A program made the translations under genes and the position numbers. The notes below the pieces were generated by a model that saw nothing but the letters and a program-made list of their open reading frames with translations, was not told the DNA's origin and made no database searches. From NCBI GenBank assembly GCA_031549175.1, contig JAVBQH010000111.1, positions 1 through 5,311 on the forward strand: a stretch of DNA of 5,311 nt. Reading direction: 5' to 3'. Source of the stretch: WRIS01 sp031549175 (GTDB lineage: Bacteria > Actinomycetota > Coriobacteriia > Coriobacteriales > Eggerthellaceae). Below, in pieces: positions 1 through 5,311 of the stretch. Position 1 is the stretch's first letter; each line of letters starts with the position of its first letter.

Positions 1-1
1 T

Positions 2-568
2 GCCGAGAACCAGATATTCCTGATCCTGCTGCTTGCATTCGGCTCTGCCGCCACCTTCATGTTCTGGGGCAAATGGCTCGGCAAGCTTTCGGGCATTGCA
101 GGGCACCCGAGAAACCAGGAGGTCTCTGTTCACAAGAGTGAATGGATATCCATCATACTGATGGCCGTGCTGTTCATACTCTGCTGCGTCTTCCTGCCGT
201 TTATCTCGCAGTTCATCGTCGAGGAGTACCTCTTCAGCGTCTTCGGGGTCTTCGTGCTCGGCATCACGAGCGACAACCTCTGGATCGCAAGCATAATACT
301 GGTCTTCATCATCATCGTCCTGTTCGCCGGCCTCGGCAAGGGCAAAGCCCGCAAGGTCGACGTCTACATGGCCGGCGTCGGCATCGACAACAAGGACCGC
401 ACCTTCCAGAGCTCTTTGTCGAAAGAGATCACGGCCACGTCGCGTAACTGGTATATGGAGAGTTATTTCGGCGAAAGCAAGCTCTCTCCTTTCGGCACCT
501 TTATTTGTTCGGCCATCATCGTTCTCGGTTTTATCGCAGCTGCGGTTATGACCGTGGGAATAGTGTAA
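2..568 (+). CDS. echA: Ech hydrogenase subunit EchA, C-terminal part (partial, 5' end outside window)
   Basis: This is the C-terminal 188 residues of the large membrane subunit of an energy-converting hydrogenase, a relative of the NuoL/MrpA antiporter-like subunits thought to move ions across the membrane. The frame is open from base 2 without a stop, so the Met at base 59 is internal (residue 20 of the visible part) and not the start. Four hydrophobic segments are visible: about residues 5-22, 48-75, 93-112 and 164-187. Between the last two lies a soluble loop that contains DVYMAGVGIDNKDRTF and RNWYMESYFGE, which resembles the end of EchA proteins. The identity rests on this loop plus the following echB-F genes. 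The catalytic Lys/Glu residues of the antiporter core lie upstream and cannot be checked. The gene ends in TAA, 15 bases before echB. Confidence 0.85.
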   Translation, partial: AENQIFLILLLAFGSAATFMFWGKWLGKLSGIAGHPRNQEVSVHKSEWISIILMAVLFILCCVFLPFISQFIVEEYLFSVFGVFVLGITSDNLWIASIILVFIIIVLFAGLGKGKARKVDVYMAGVGIDNKDRTFQSSLSKEITATSRNWYMESYFGESKLSPFGTFICSAIIVLGFIAAAVMTVGIV

Positions 569-583
569 GAGGGGAGGATTGAT

Positions 584-1453
584 ATGAATATCTTATTTGT
601 CATCATCGGAACCCTCGTATTCGCAATCGTTGCCCCTATACTGGGTTGCCTGCTTGCCGGCGTAGACCGCAAGATCACCGCCCGTATGCAGGGAAGGGTG
701 GGGCCGCCGCTGCTCCAGCCGTACTACGACGTCCGCAAGCTCCTTGAGAAGGAGAACGTCAGCGTCAACTCGTCCGAGGGGGTCTACGTCACCTGCGCCT
801 TGGTCTTCACCTTTGTGGCGGGCGGAATATTCTTCAGCGGCGGGAACCTGCTGCTCTCGATCTTCATCGTCACCTTGGCGGCACTCTTCTTCGCCGTTGC
901 GGCGTATTCGACGCGCTCGCCTTATGCAGAGATCGGTGCAAACCGCGAGCTCTTGCAGGTCATGGCATATGAGCCCATGGTCATCCTTGTTGCGGTCGGG
1001 TTCTTCATGGCCACCGGCTTTTTGGACGTCGGAATCGCCGGCTTCCTCACCGAGCCGATCATCGGAAGCACCTGGTTGATCTTCTTAGGCTTTTTGTTCG
1101 TGCTCACGATCAAGCTTCGGAAGTCACCCTTCGACCTCTCGTATTCGCACCACGCGCATCAAGAGATCGTCAAAGGCATCACGACCGAGATGAGCGGAAA
1201 GACCCTCGCCAAAGTCGAGGTCATGCACTGGTGCGAGAACATCCTGTTCCTCGGATGGGTCGGCATGTTCTTCGTGTGGGGCAACCCGATATCCTGGGTG
1301 ATCGCAATCGTCGTAGCGCTTGCGGTCTATTTCCTCGAGATATGGATCGACAACAACTTCGCCCGCGTGAAGTGGCAGGCCTTGTTCAAGTCTGCATGGC
1401 TCGTCGCGCTTATCGCCGGCGGTATCAACATTATCGTCTTAGCGTATCTGTAA
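584..1453 (+). CDS. echB: Ech hydrogenase membrane subunit EchB (NuoH-like)
   Basis: A 289-residue integral membrane protein of the NuoH/EchB/HycD family, which anchors the soluble hydrogenase module to the membrane arm and takes part in coupling electron transfer to ion pumping. Family marks are the loop after the first helix, RMQGRVGPPLLQPYYDVRKL (about residues 34-53), then ANRELLQVMAYEP (119-131), and the charged cytoplasmic loop KSPFDLSYSHHAHQEIVKG (180-198), where acidic and basic residues face the hydrogenase module. Several long hydrophobic stretches separate these loops, and the length is normal for the family. The start is supported by a GGGGAGG site at 571-577, six bases before the ATG. 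It is the second gene of the visible operon, with 15-base gaps to echA and to echC. Separation from complex I NuoH depends on the neighbouring EchE with its NiFe ligands. Confidence 0.93.
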   Translation: MNILFVIIGTLVFAIVAPILGCLLAGVDRKITARMQGRVGPPLLQPYYDVRKLLEKENVSVNSSEGVYVTCALVFTFVAGGIFFSGGNLLLSIFIVTLAALFFAVAAYSTRSPYAEIGANRELLQVMAYEPMVILVAVGFFMATGFLDVGIAGFLTEPIIGSTWLIFLGFLFVLTIKLRKSPFDLSYSHHAHQEIVKGITTEMSGKTLAKVEVMHWCENILFLGWVGMFFVWGNPISWVIAIVVALAVYFLEIWIDNNFARVKWQALFKSAWLVALIAGGINIIVLAYL

Positions 1454-1468
1454 AGGAGGGATGCACAC

Positions 1469-1912
1469 ATGTCTTTTGCAACGAAATCACCATGGGTCAT
1501 CCACTACGACGCCTCAAGCTGCAACGGCTGCGATATCGAAGTGCTCGCGGCATTGTGCCCGGGCTATGACGTCGAGCGTTTCGGCATCATCAACACCGGC
1601 AATCCCAAGCATGCCGACATCTTCCTCGTGACGGGAAGCGTCAACGAGCAGAACATCCATACGGTGAAAGAGATCTACAATCAGATGGTCGAGCCCAAGG
1701 TGGTCATCGCCTGCGGTATCTGCGCCTGCTCTGCCGGTATCTTCCATGACTGCTACAACGTCATCGGCGGTGTTGACCAGGCAATACCGGTGGATGTCTA
1801 CGCCCCCGGCTGTGCCGTGCGCCCCGAGTCCATCATCGATGCGGTTGTCGAAGGCCTCGGCATCTTGGATGCGAAGGCCAAGGCCTTGGCAGAGCAGAAG
1901 AAAGGAGCTTGA
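1469..1912 (+). CDS. echC: Ech hydrogenase small subunit EchC (NuoB-like)
   Basis: A 147-residue [NiFe]-hydrogenase small subunit of the NuoB/EchC type, carrying the single 4Fe-4S cluster that passes electrons to the NiFe site in EchE. The expected ligands are present: C18 and C21 in SSCNGCDIE, C85 in the GxCxxxG-like segment CGICACSAGIF, and C115 in APGCAVRPE. Group 1 small subunits are much longer and have extra cluster-binding domains; this short form fits group 4 enzymes and complex I. Further cysteines (C30, C82, C87, C95) surround the ligand set and are unusually many. The last 15 residues are Ala/Lys-rich. The start follows a near-perfect AAAGGAGGG site at 1452-1460 that overlaps the echB stop codon. 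An ATG at 1461 is out of frame. The final codons (Lys-Lys-Gly-Ala) also supply an AAAGGAG site for echD. Confidence 0.95.
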   Translation: MSFATKSPWVIHYDASSCNGCDIEVLAALCPGYDVERFGIINTGNPKHADIFLVTGSVNEQNIHTVKEIYNQMVEPKVVIACGICACSAGIFHDCYNVIGGVDQAIPVDVYAPGCAVRPESIIDAVVEGLGILDAKAKALAEQKKGA

Positions 1913-1918
1913 GCGAAG

Positions 1919-2485
1919 ATGACCCTGGAAACACAGTTTTTACCACTCACCATTGAAGAGCTCCCCCAATGCGCGGCCGACCATAAGAAGCAAGGCTTCC
2001 GGCTCGTGCAGATGCTGTGTGTGAACACCGAAGAGGGAATCGACATGCAGTATTCCTTTATGAAGGGAAACACCATAGAGAACCACACCATCACAGGAGT
2101 GCAGAAAAACGACGAGATCCCCTCGATCACCGACAAGTACATCTCGGCGTTCGTCTTTGAGAACGAGGCGCACGACCTGTTCGGCGTCAATGTCGTCGGC
2201 AACGCGCTCGACTTCGGCGGAAAGTTCTACCAGGTCTCGCACAGCGAGCCCATGACCATCATCTCGCCAGCCCAGAAAGAGGCGCGGGAAAAGGCGGCGA
2301 AGATCAAGGCCGCCCAGGCCGCGAAAGCTGCCAAAGATGCCCAGGCAACGATCGACGTCGAGGCGAAAGAGGCCGACATGGAGGCGAAGCTTGCCGACAT
2401 GGATCCTGAAAAGGCCGAGAAGGTACGCAAAGCAATGGAGGCTAAGGCTGCCAAGGCCGCCGCAGAGGAAAAGGGAGGTGAGTAG
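1919..2485 (+). CDS. echD: Ech hydrogenase subunit EchD (NuoC-like) with Ala/Lys/Glu-rich tail
   Basis: A 188-residue subunit of the NuoC/EchD family, which carries no cofactor and helps hold the large subunit in the complex. The NuoC-like domain covers about residues 1-115 and ends with the family signature ENEAHDLFGVNVVGN (81-95), a variant of the ERExxDxFGV motif. Residues from about 117 to the end form a second region made almost wholly of Ala, Lys, Glu, Asp and Met, expected to be a long charged helix or coiled coil. An 18-residue part of it (124-141) closely matches the tail of EchF. The gene follows echC by six bases; its AAAGGAG site (1901-1907) lies inside echC. Its last four codons (Lys-Gly-Gly-Glu) provide the ribosome site of echE, so the two are probably translated together. 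The assignment rests on the signature and gene order, since NuoC-type sequences are poorly conserved. Confidence 0.9.
   Translation: MTLETQFLPLTIEELPQCAADHKKQGFRLVQMLCVNTEEGIDMQYSFMKGNTIENHTITGVQKNDEIPSITDKYISAFVFENEAHDLFGVNVVGNALDFGGKFYQVSHSEPMTIISPAQKEAREKAAKIKAAQAAKAAKDAQATIDVEAKEADMEAKLADMDPEKAEKVRKAMEAKAAKAAAEEKGGE
2473..2480 (+). promoter_or_regulatory. Ribosome binding site of echE, inside the end of echD
   Basis: GGGAGGTG lies six bases before the ATG at 2487 and overlaps the last codons of echD. It fixes the echE start at 2487, although the frame stays open upstream to a possible start at 2337. The upstream part would encode an Arg-rich sequence that is only the echD tail read in another frame. 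Confidence 0.8.
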
Positions 2486-2486
2486 G

Positions 2487-3575
2487 ATGGGTAAAGCAAC
2501 TGTCATCCCCTTTGGCCCCCAGCACCCGGTGCTGCCCGAGCCGCTCCATCTTGACTTGGTGGTCGAGGACGAAACCGTCATCGAGGCCCTTCCACAGATC
2601 GGCTTCATCCACCGCGGCCTCGAGAAGCTCGTCGAGGCGCGTGACATACACCAATTCCTGTACGTCGCCGAGCGTATCTGCGGCATCTGCGCCTTCGGAC
2701 ACTCTTACGGATATGCGGAGACCATCGAACGGCTCATGGGGGTCGAGGTGCCGAAGCGCGCGGAATACCTCCGCACCATCTGGCACGAGCTCTCCCGTAT
2801 TCATTCACATCTGTTGTGGATGGGCCTCGCGGCTGACGCATTCGGCTTCGAGAGCCTGTTCATGCACACCTGGCGCCTTCGCGAGCGCGTGCTTGACGTC
2901 TTCGAGGCCACCACAGGCGGGCGGGTCATCTTCTCCGTTGTGAAGATCGGCGGGGTGGTACGCGACATCAGCCCGGATCAGTTCGAGCGCATGCAGAGCA
3001 CGCTTGAGGGAATACGTGACGAGTACCGCCAGATCTGCAACACCTTCCTCAAAGACTACTCGGTTAAAAACCGTACGGCGGGCGTCGGCGTGATAAGCCA
3101 GCAGGCGGCTATCGACCAGTGCATGGTCGGCCCCTTTGCGCGCGCGTCGAACGTGAACAACGACAGCCGCATGCTCGGTAACGGCGGATATGGAGCGCTT
3201 TCCGACTTCCAGCCGATCCTCGACACCGACGGCGACTGCTATGCACGTGTGAAGGTCCGCGCCCTTGAGGTCCTCCAATCGATCGACATCATCAATGAGC
3301 TGATCGCGAAGGTTCCTGCAGGCGATATAGAGGTGCCGGTCAAAGGGGCGCCCGTAGATGGTTCCGAGGCCTCGAACGTGGTCGAGCAGCCCCGTGGCGA
3401 ATGCTATTACTATGCCCGCGGCAACGGGACGAAGTATCTTGAGCGGATGCGTATGAGAACCCCCACCTCGCAAAACCTTGCGGGGATGACCACTGCCCTT
3501 GCCGGATGCGACCTTGCTGACGTCAACATGATCGTGCTTACCATCGATCCTTGCATCAGCTGTACGGAAAGGTAG
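2487..3575 (+). CDS. echE: Ech [NiFe]-hydrogenase large catalytic subunit EchE (NuoD-like)
   Basis: A 362-residue group 4 [NiFe]-hydrogenase large subunit, the site of reversible 2H+ + 2e- to H2. The N-terminus has the family segment FGPQHPVLPEPLHLDL (9-24). The first pair of nickel ligands is in ERICGICAFGH (C65, C68), with the conserved Glu at 62 and His at 72. The second pair is in DPCISCTER at the very end (C356, C359). All four ligands are present, so this is a hydrogenase and not a complex I NuoD, which has lost them. The protein stops three residues after C359, leaving no C-terminal peptide for a maturation protease to remove. It is not fused to the NuoC-like subunit, unlike HycE and HyfG. 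One base separates it from echD and five from echF. I chose the ATG at 2487 from its ribosome site and the family N-terminus. Confidence 0.97.
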   Translation: MGKATVIPFGPQHPVLPEPLHLDLVVEDETVIEALPQIGFIHRGLEKLVEARDIHQFLYVAERICGICAFGHSYGYAETIERLMGVEVPKRAEYLRTIWHELSRIHSHLLWMGLAADAFGFESLFMHTWRLRERVLDVFEATTGGRVIFSVVKIGGVVRDISPDQFERMQSTLEGIRDEYRQICNTFLKDYSVKNRTAGVGVISQQAAIDQCMVGPFARASNVNNDSRMLGNGGYGALSDFQPILDTDGDCYARVKVRALEVLQSIDIINELIAKVPAGDIEVPVKGAPVDGSEASNVVEQPRGECYYYARGNGTKYLERMRMRTPTSQNLAGMTTALAGCDLADVNMIVLTIDPCISCTER

Positions 3576-3578
3576 GGG
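3566..3578 (+). promoter_or_regulatory. Ribosome binding region of echF, across the echE stop
   Basis: The purine-rich run GGAAAGGTAGGGG spans the echE stop codon and precedes the ATG at 3581. The AGG at 3570-3572 lies eight bases before the start; the later AGGGG is too close to be ideal. It favours 3581 over an in-frame TTG at 3551, which lies within the codons for the NiFe-ligand motif of echE. Confidence 0.6.
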
Positions 3579-3580
3579 AC

Positions 3581-4015
3581 ATGGGAACAAAACTTGGAAA
3601 AATGACCATAGCCTCGCTGTTCAAGAAGCCGGAGACCATCCAATACCCGGCGGAGCATCGGTTTGTGCCCAAGGGGCTTAAAGGGCATATCCACATCACC
3701 ATAGAGGACTGCATCATGTGCGGCATCTGTATGAAGCGCTGCCCGACCGGTGCAATCCTCGTAGAGAAGCAGGTCGATACCTGGTCGATAGATCGTTTCC
3801 GGTGTGTGCAATGCGGAAGCTGCGTTCGCGAATGCCCGCAAAGCTGCTTGGAGATGAAGCCTACCTATGCCCCTGTCGCGCAGAAGAAATCCATCGATGT
3901 CGTTGTCAAGCCGTCACCCAGCGAAGACGAAATAGCCGCCAAGGAAGCTGAGAAAGCTGCTAGAATAAAGGCCGCCAAAGAGGCAAAGGCTGCACGCGAA
4001 AAGGAGCAATCCTAG
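3581..4015 (+). CDS. echF: Ech hydrogenase ferredoxin-like subunit EchF (NuoI-like, two 4Fe-4S clusters)
   Basis: A 144-residue polyferredoxin subunit that is expected to receive electrons from the soluble donor (reduced ferredoxin in characterised Ech enzymes) and hand them to the cluster in EchC. Two classical CxxCxxCxxxCP motifs are visible: C44, C47, C50, C54 (CIMCGICMKRCP) and C75, C78, C81, C85 (CVQCGSCVRECP). The spacing matches NuoI/EchF/HycF. Residues 1-40 form a short leader similar to other EchF proteins. Residues from about 112 onward form an Ala/Lys/Glu-rich tail predicted to be helical, and residues 124-141 match the same-numbered stretch of EchD at 12 of 18 positions. It is the last gene of the operon, five bases after echE, and is followed by a terminator. 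No electron-donor gene such as a formate or CO dehydrogenase is present in the window. Confidence 0.95.
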   Translation: MGTKLGKMTIASLFKKPETIQYPAEHRFVPKGLKGHIHITIEDCIMCGICMKRCPTGAILVEKQVDTWSIDRFRCVQCGSCVRECPQSCLEMKPTYAPVAQKKSIDVVVKPSPSEDEIAAKEAEKAARIKAAKEAKAAREKEQS

Positions 4016-4045
4016 GACAAGGGTTTTCCCTATCCACTTGCTGTG

Positions 4046-4078
4046 ACCGGACTCGTGCCCTGCATGGGTCCGGTTTTT
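4046..4078 (+). terminator. Intrinsic terminator of the ech operon
   Basis: Bases 4046-4057 can pair with 4063-4074 in a 12-base-pair stem: a perfect outer seven (ACCGGAC with GTCCGGT) and an inner five that include two G-U pairs. The loop is five bases. A run of five T follows at 4074-4078, the first being the last paired base. It begins 31 bases after the echF stop and 91 bases before the proposed pgsA start, so it most likely ends the hydrogenase transcript. Confidence 0.88.
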
Positions 4079-4120
4079 GATGGGGGCTCAAAGGTGCCGC
4101 GTGTGCGCCTTGAAACGGAA

Positions 4121-4130
4121 AAGAAGGTGG
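4121..4130 (+). promoter_or_regulatory. Ribosome binding site deciding the pgsA-like start
   Basis: AAGAAGGTGG lies six bases before the in-frame GTG at 4137. The frame is open up to a TTG at 4077, but that codon lies in the T-run of the terminator, and the intervening residues are Arg/Cys/Trp-rich and unlike the family. Confidence 0.55.
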
Positions 4131-4136
4131 GCTTGG

Positions 4137-4832
4137 GTGAACGATAAAACCATCCAGACGGATGAGGGGCTTGGAGACCAAGGCTTGGAAGACGTCCATG
4201 CCGATGAGGAACAGGTAAGCGACAAGATCCTCACCATCCCGAACCTGATATCCCTGATCCGGCTCTGCCTGGTAGCGCCTTTCCTGGTGCTCCTCCTTGA
4301 CGGCCACGACATCTGGGCGACGGTGGTCTATGCCCTGGCAGCAGGGACCGACTGGATCGATGGCCAGGTCGCACGGCGAACCAACAGCGTCAGCAGGCTC
4401 GGGCAGCTTATGGATCCCGCGGTCGACCGCGTGCTGATCCTTGCAGGTGTGGTCGGGTTGCTGCTGGTCGGCCGCCTTCCGCTCTGGATCGTGGTCTTCG
4501 TCATAGCCCGTGACGGGCTCATGCTCCTCGGCGGCGGCTACCTGCTCAGCAAGTATAAAATCCGAATCCCGGTGATCTATCTCGGGAAAGTCACAACCGC
4601 CTTCCTCATGTTCGGCTTTGCGGGGTTGCTGTTGAATTGGCCGCAAATCCCCGGGCTCGGGGTTGCGGATTCTAGCATATTCCCTGGGTTTGGTCCAGAT
4701 CCGGTTTCGTGGGGCATTTGGTTTGTGTATATAGGTCTTGTGTTGAGCTTGTTCACATGTATTTACTATATCTATACTGCTTATAAGCAATTGAAGGCGG
4801 CCACTGCAGCATCGGATGAGCAAAGCGCGTGA
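4137..4832 (+). CDS. pgsA: CDP-alcohol phosphatidyltransferase, probably CDP-diacylglycerol-glycerol-3-phosphate phosphatidyltransferase (PgsA-like)
   Basis: A 231-residue membrane enzyme of the CDP-alcohol phosphotransferase family. Its signature DGx2ARx8Gx3Dx3D is complete: D72 and D75 in DWIDGQVARR, A79, R80, G89, D93 and D97. These residues bind the metal ions and the CDP moiety and supply the catalytic base. The segment IPNLISLIR before the first helix is typical of PgsA, which makes phosphatidylglycerophosphate from CDP-diacylglycerol and glycerol-3-phosphate. About six hydrophobic segments follow the usual pattern. The roughly 30 residues before IPNLISLIR are acidic and are not part of the core domain. 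The GTG start at 4137 is inferred from its ribosome site. The last 50 codons are clearly AT-richer than the rest. It overlaps the next gene by four bases. The substrate is not settled by the signature: cardiolipin or phosphatidylinositol-type synthases share it. Confidence 0.82.
   Translation: MNDKTIQTDEGLGDQGLEDVHADEEQVSDKILTIPNLISLIRLCLVAPFLVLLLDGHDIWATVVYALAAGTDWIDGQVARRTNSVSRLGQLMDPAVDRVLILAGVVGLLLVGRLPLWIVVFVIARDGLMLLGGGYLLSKYKIRIPVIYLGKVTTAFLMFGFAGLLLNWPQIPGLGVADSSIFPGFGPDPVSWGIWFVYIGLVLSLFTCIYYIYTAYKQLKAATAASDEQSA
4743..4778 (+). promoter_or_regulatory. Possible sigma-70-type promoter inside the end of the pgsA-like gene
   Basis: In the AT-rich end of the pgsA-like gene, TATACT (4773-4778) matches the -10 consensus at five of six bases. 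Upstream, TTGTTC (4749-4754, 18-base spacer) matches the -35 box only at TTG. TTGAGC (4743-4748) is an alternative, but its 24-base spacer is too long. If used, transcription would start near 4785, about 45 bases before the next gene. The sequence also codes for a Tyr-rich membrane segment, which alone could explain the AT-rich bases. Confidence 0.22.
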
Positions 4833-5311
4833 ATCAACCTAAGAGGCGAAAAACTACCAACAGACCAGCACCGCGACCACAACCCAACTCGACGCGGCCT
4901 GATTCGACTACGCCCAAAAAGCCTGAAACCCCCTCCAACAATACGCCTGCGAAACCGGCGAAGCCCACGCCTGCCGGCACAGGCAGGGCAAGGACCCCTG
5001 TCGGCGCGGCCGCGCCGCAACGGAAGGCAGCGGCAAGGACAGCCCCGAAAAAGCCAGGCGCACATGCAGGAGGCGGCAGCCGGAAGCCCTATGGCGCGAA
5101 GCCGGCCAGCCACCAGAAGACAAAGGCTACCCAGGCCGGCAGCGTAACTGCGAACAACACCCGGAAACCCCGCCCCAATGGCAGCCATGGCACCTCTTCT
5201 GCGGGCGGTGCCGTCTACATGAGCCAACCAAGCCTGTGGACCAAAGATCCTGCCGGCAAGGAGCGCCAGTCGCTTCCAGAAAAGGCGCTTGCTTTGCTGA
5301 TCGGCTTCTTA
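4829..5311 (+). CDS. Unrecognised protein with basic Pro/Lys/Ala-rich leader, probably entering a membrane domain (partial, 3' end outside window)
   Basis: The reading frame is open from a GTG at 4829 to the end of the window (161 residues) with no stop. The GTG overlaps the TGA of the preceding gene (GTGA), which suggests translational coupling. The ribosome site is weak. About residues 1-130 are rich in Pro, Lys, Arg, Ala, Thr, Gly and Asn with almost no hydrophobic or acidic residues, so they are probably disordered and could bind nucleic acid or phospholipid surfaces. From M131 (base 5219) the composition changes to a more ordinary sequence (MSQPSLWTKDPAGKERQSLP), ending with ALALLIGFL, the apparent start of a membrane helix. 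A start at M131 is possible but has only a poor ribosome site. Candidates include an FtsK-like translocase or a CAAX-type membrane protease; neither can be supported from what is visible. Confidence 0.65.
   Translation, partial: MNQPKRRKTTNRPAPRPQPNSTRPDSTTPKKPETPSNNTPAKPAKPTPAGTGRARTPVGAAAPQRKAAARTAPKKPGAHAGGGSRKPYGAKPASHQKTKATQAGSVTANNTRKPRPNGSHGTSSAGGAVYMSQPSLWTKDPAGKERQSLPEKALALLIGFL

Noticed and set aside
2337..2486. A longer N-terminus for echE
   Set aside because: The frame is open, but the extra residues are an Arg-rich shadow of the echD tail. The ribosome site and the family N-terminus fix the start at 2487.
1919..3575. Formate hydrogenlyase (Hyc/Hyf) large subunit
   Set aside because: In HycE and HyfG the NuoC-like and NuoD-like parts are fused in one protein. 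Here they are two genes, each with its own ribosome site, and no formate dehydrogenase lies nearby.
1940..3590. Minus-strand open frames opposite echD and echE
   Set aside because: They lie opposite well-identified genes, have no recognisable motifs, and follow from GC-rich third positions.
584..4015. NADH dehydrogenase (complex I) nuoH-B-C-D-I
   Set aside because: The subunits are homologous, but EchE keeps both CxxC nickel-ligand pairs and the gene order is that of Ech, so this is a hydrogenase.
4020..4031. Small inverted repeat AGGG-TTTT-CCCT after echF
   Set aside because: The stem is only four pairs with no T-run after it. The strong terminator just downstream explains transcript ending.
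3960..4823. Long minus-strand open frame opposite the pgsA-like gene
   Set aside because: Its composition is His/Gln/Pro/Asp-rich without domain motifs, and the plus strand carries an unmistakable enzyme signature. It is a shadow of GC-rich coding DNA.
4781..5227. Minus-strand open frame opposite the last gene
   Set aside because: It is an Arg/Cys/Gly-rich translation typical of a reversed GC-rich gene. The plus frame is open to the window end and coupled to pgsA.
1..5311. CRISPR arrays, tRNA or rRNA genes, insertion sequences
   Set aside because: I saw no regularly spaced repeats, RNA-gene sequence, transposase motif or terminal inverted repeats. Nearly all of the window is accounted for by protein genes.

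Overview
The window carries the 3' part of a hydrogenase operon followed by the start of a second transcription unit, all on the + strand. Six consecutive genes encode a membrane-bound, energy-converting [NiFe] hydrogenase of the Ech type (group 4): echA (C-terminal part only, running in from the left edge), echB, echC, echD, echE and echF. Spacers are 1 to 15 bases, and several Shine-Dalgarno sites sit inside the end of the preceding gene. The operon closes with a strong intrinsic terminator.

The complex works as one machine. EchF (two 4Fe-4S clusters) would take electrons from a low-potential donor, classically reduced ferredoxin. EchC holds the 4Fe-4S cluster next to the active site. EchE holds the NiFe centre, with all four cysteine ligands present. 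EchD bridges the soluble subunits. EchA and EchB form the membrane part that couples H2 evolution (or uptake) to ion translocation. The intact NiFe ligands and the six-gene order separate it from complex I. The separate EchD and EchE proteins separate it from Hyc/Hyf formate hydrogenlyase, where the two are fused.

After the terminator comes a CDP-alcohol phosphatidyltransferase (PgsA-like, phospholipid synthesis) with a probable GTG start. It overlaps by four bases (GTGA) with a gene that leaves the window at the right edge. That gene begins with about 140 residues of Pro/Lys/Ala-rich, basic, probably disordered sequence and then seems to enter a membrane helix. Its function cannot be told from the visible part.

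The DNA is GC-rich with strong AGGAGG-type ribosome sites and a fermentative, anaerobic-type hydrogenase. I infer an anaerobic bacterium, possibly an actinobacterium of the Coriobacteriia, but the window has no decisive taxonomic marker. I see no undescribed system. The least ordinary points are the matching Ala/Lys/Glu-rich tails on EchD and EchF, the hydrogenase large subunit that ends just after its last cysteine, extra cysteines in EchC, and the long basic leader of the last gene.
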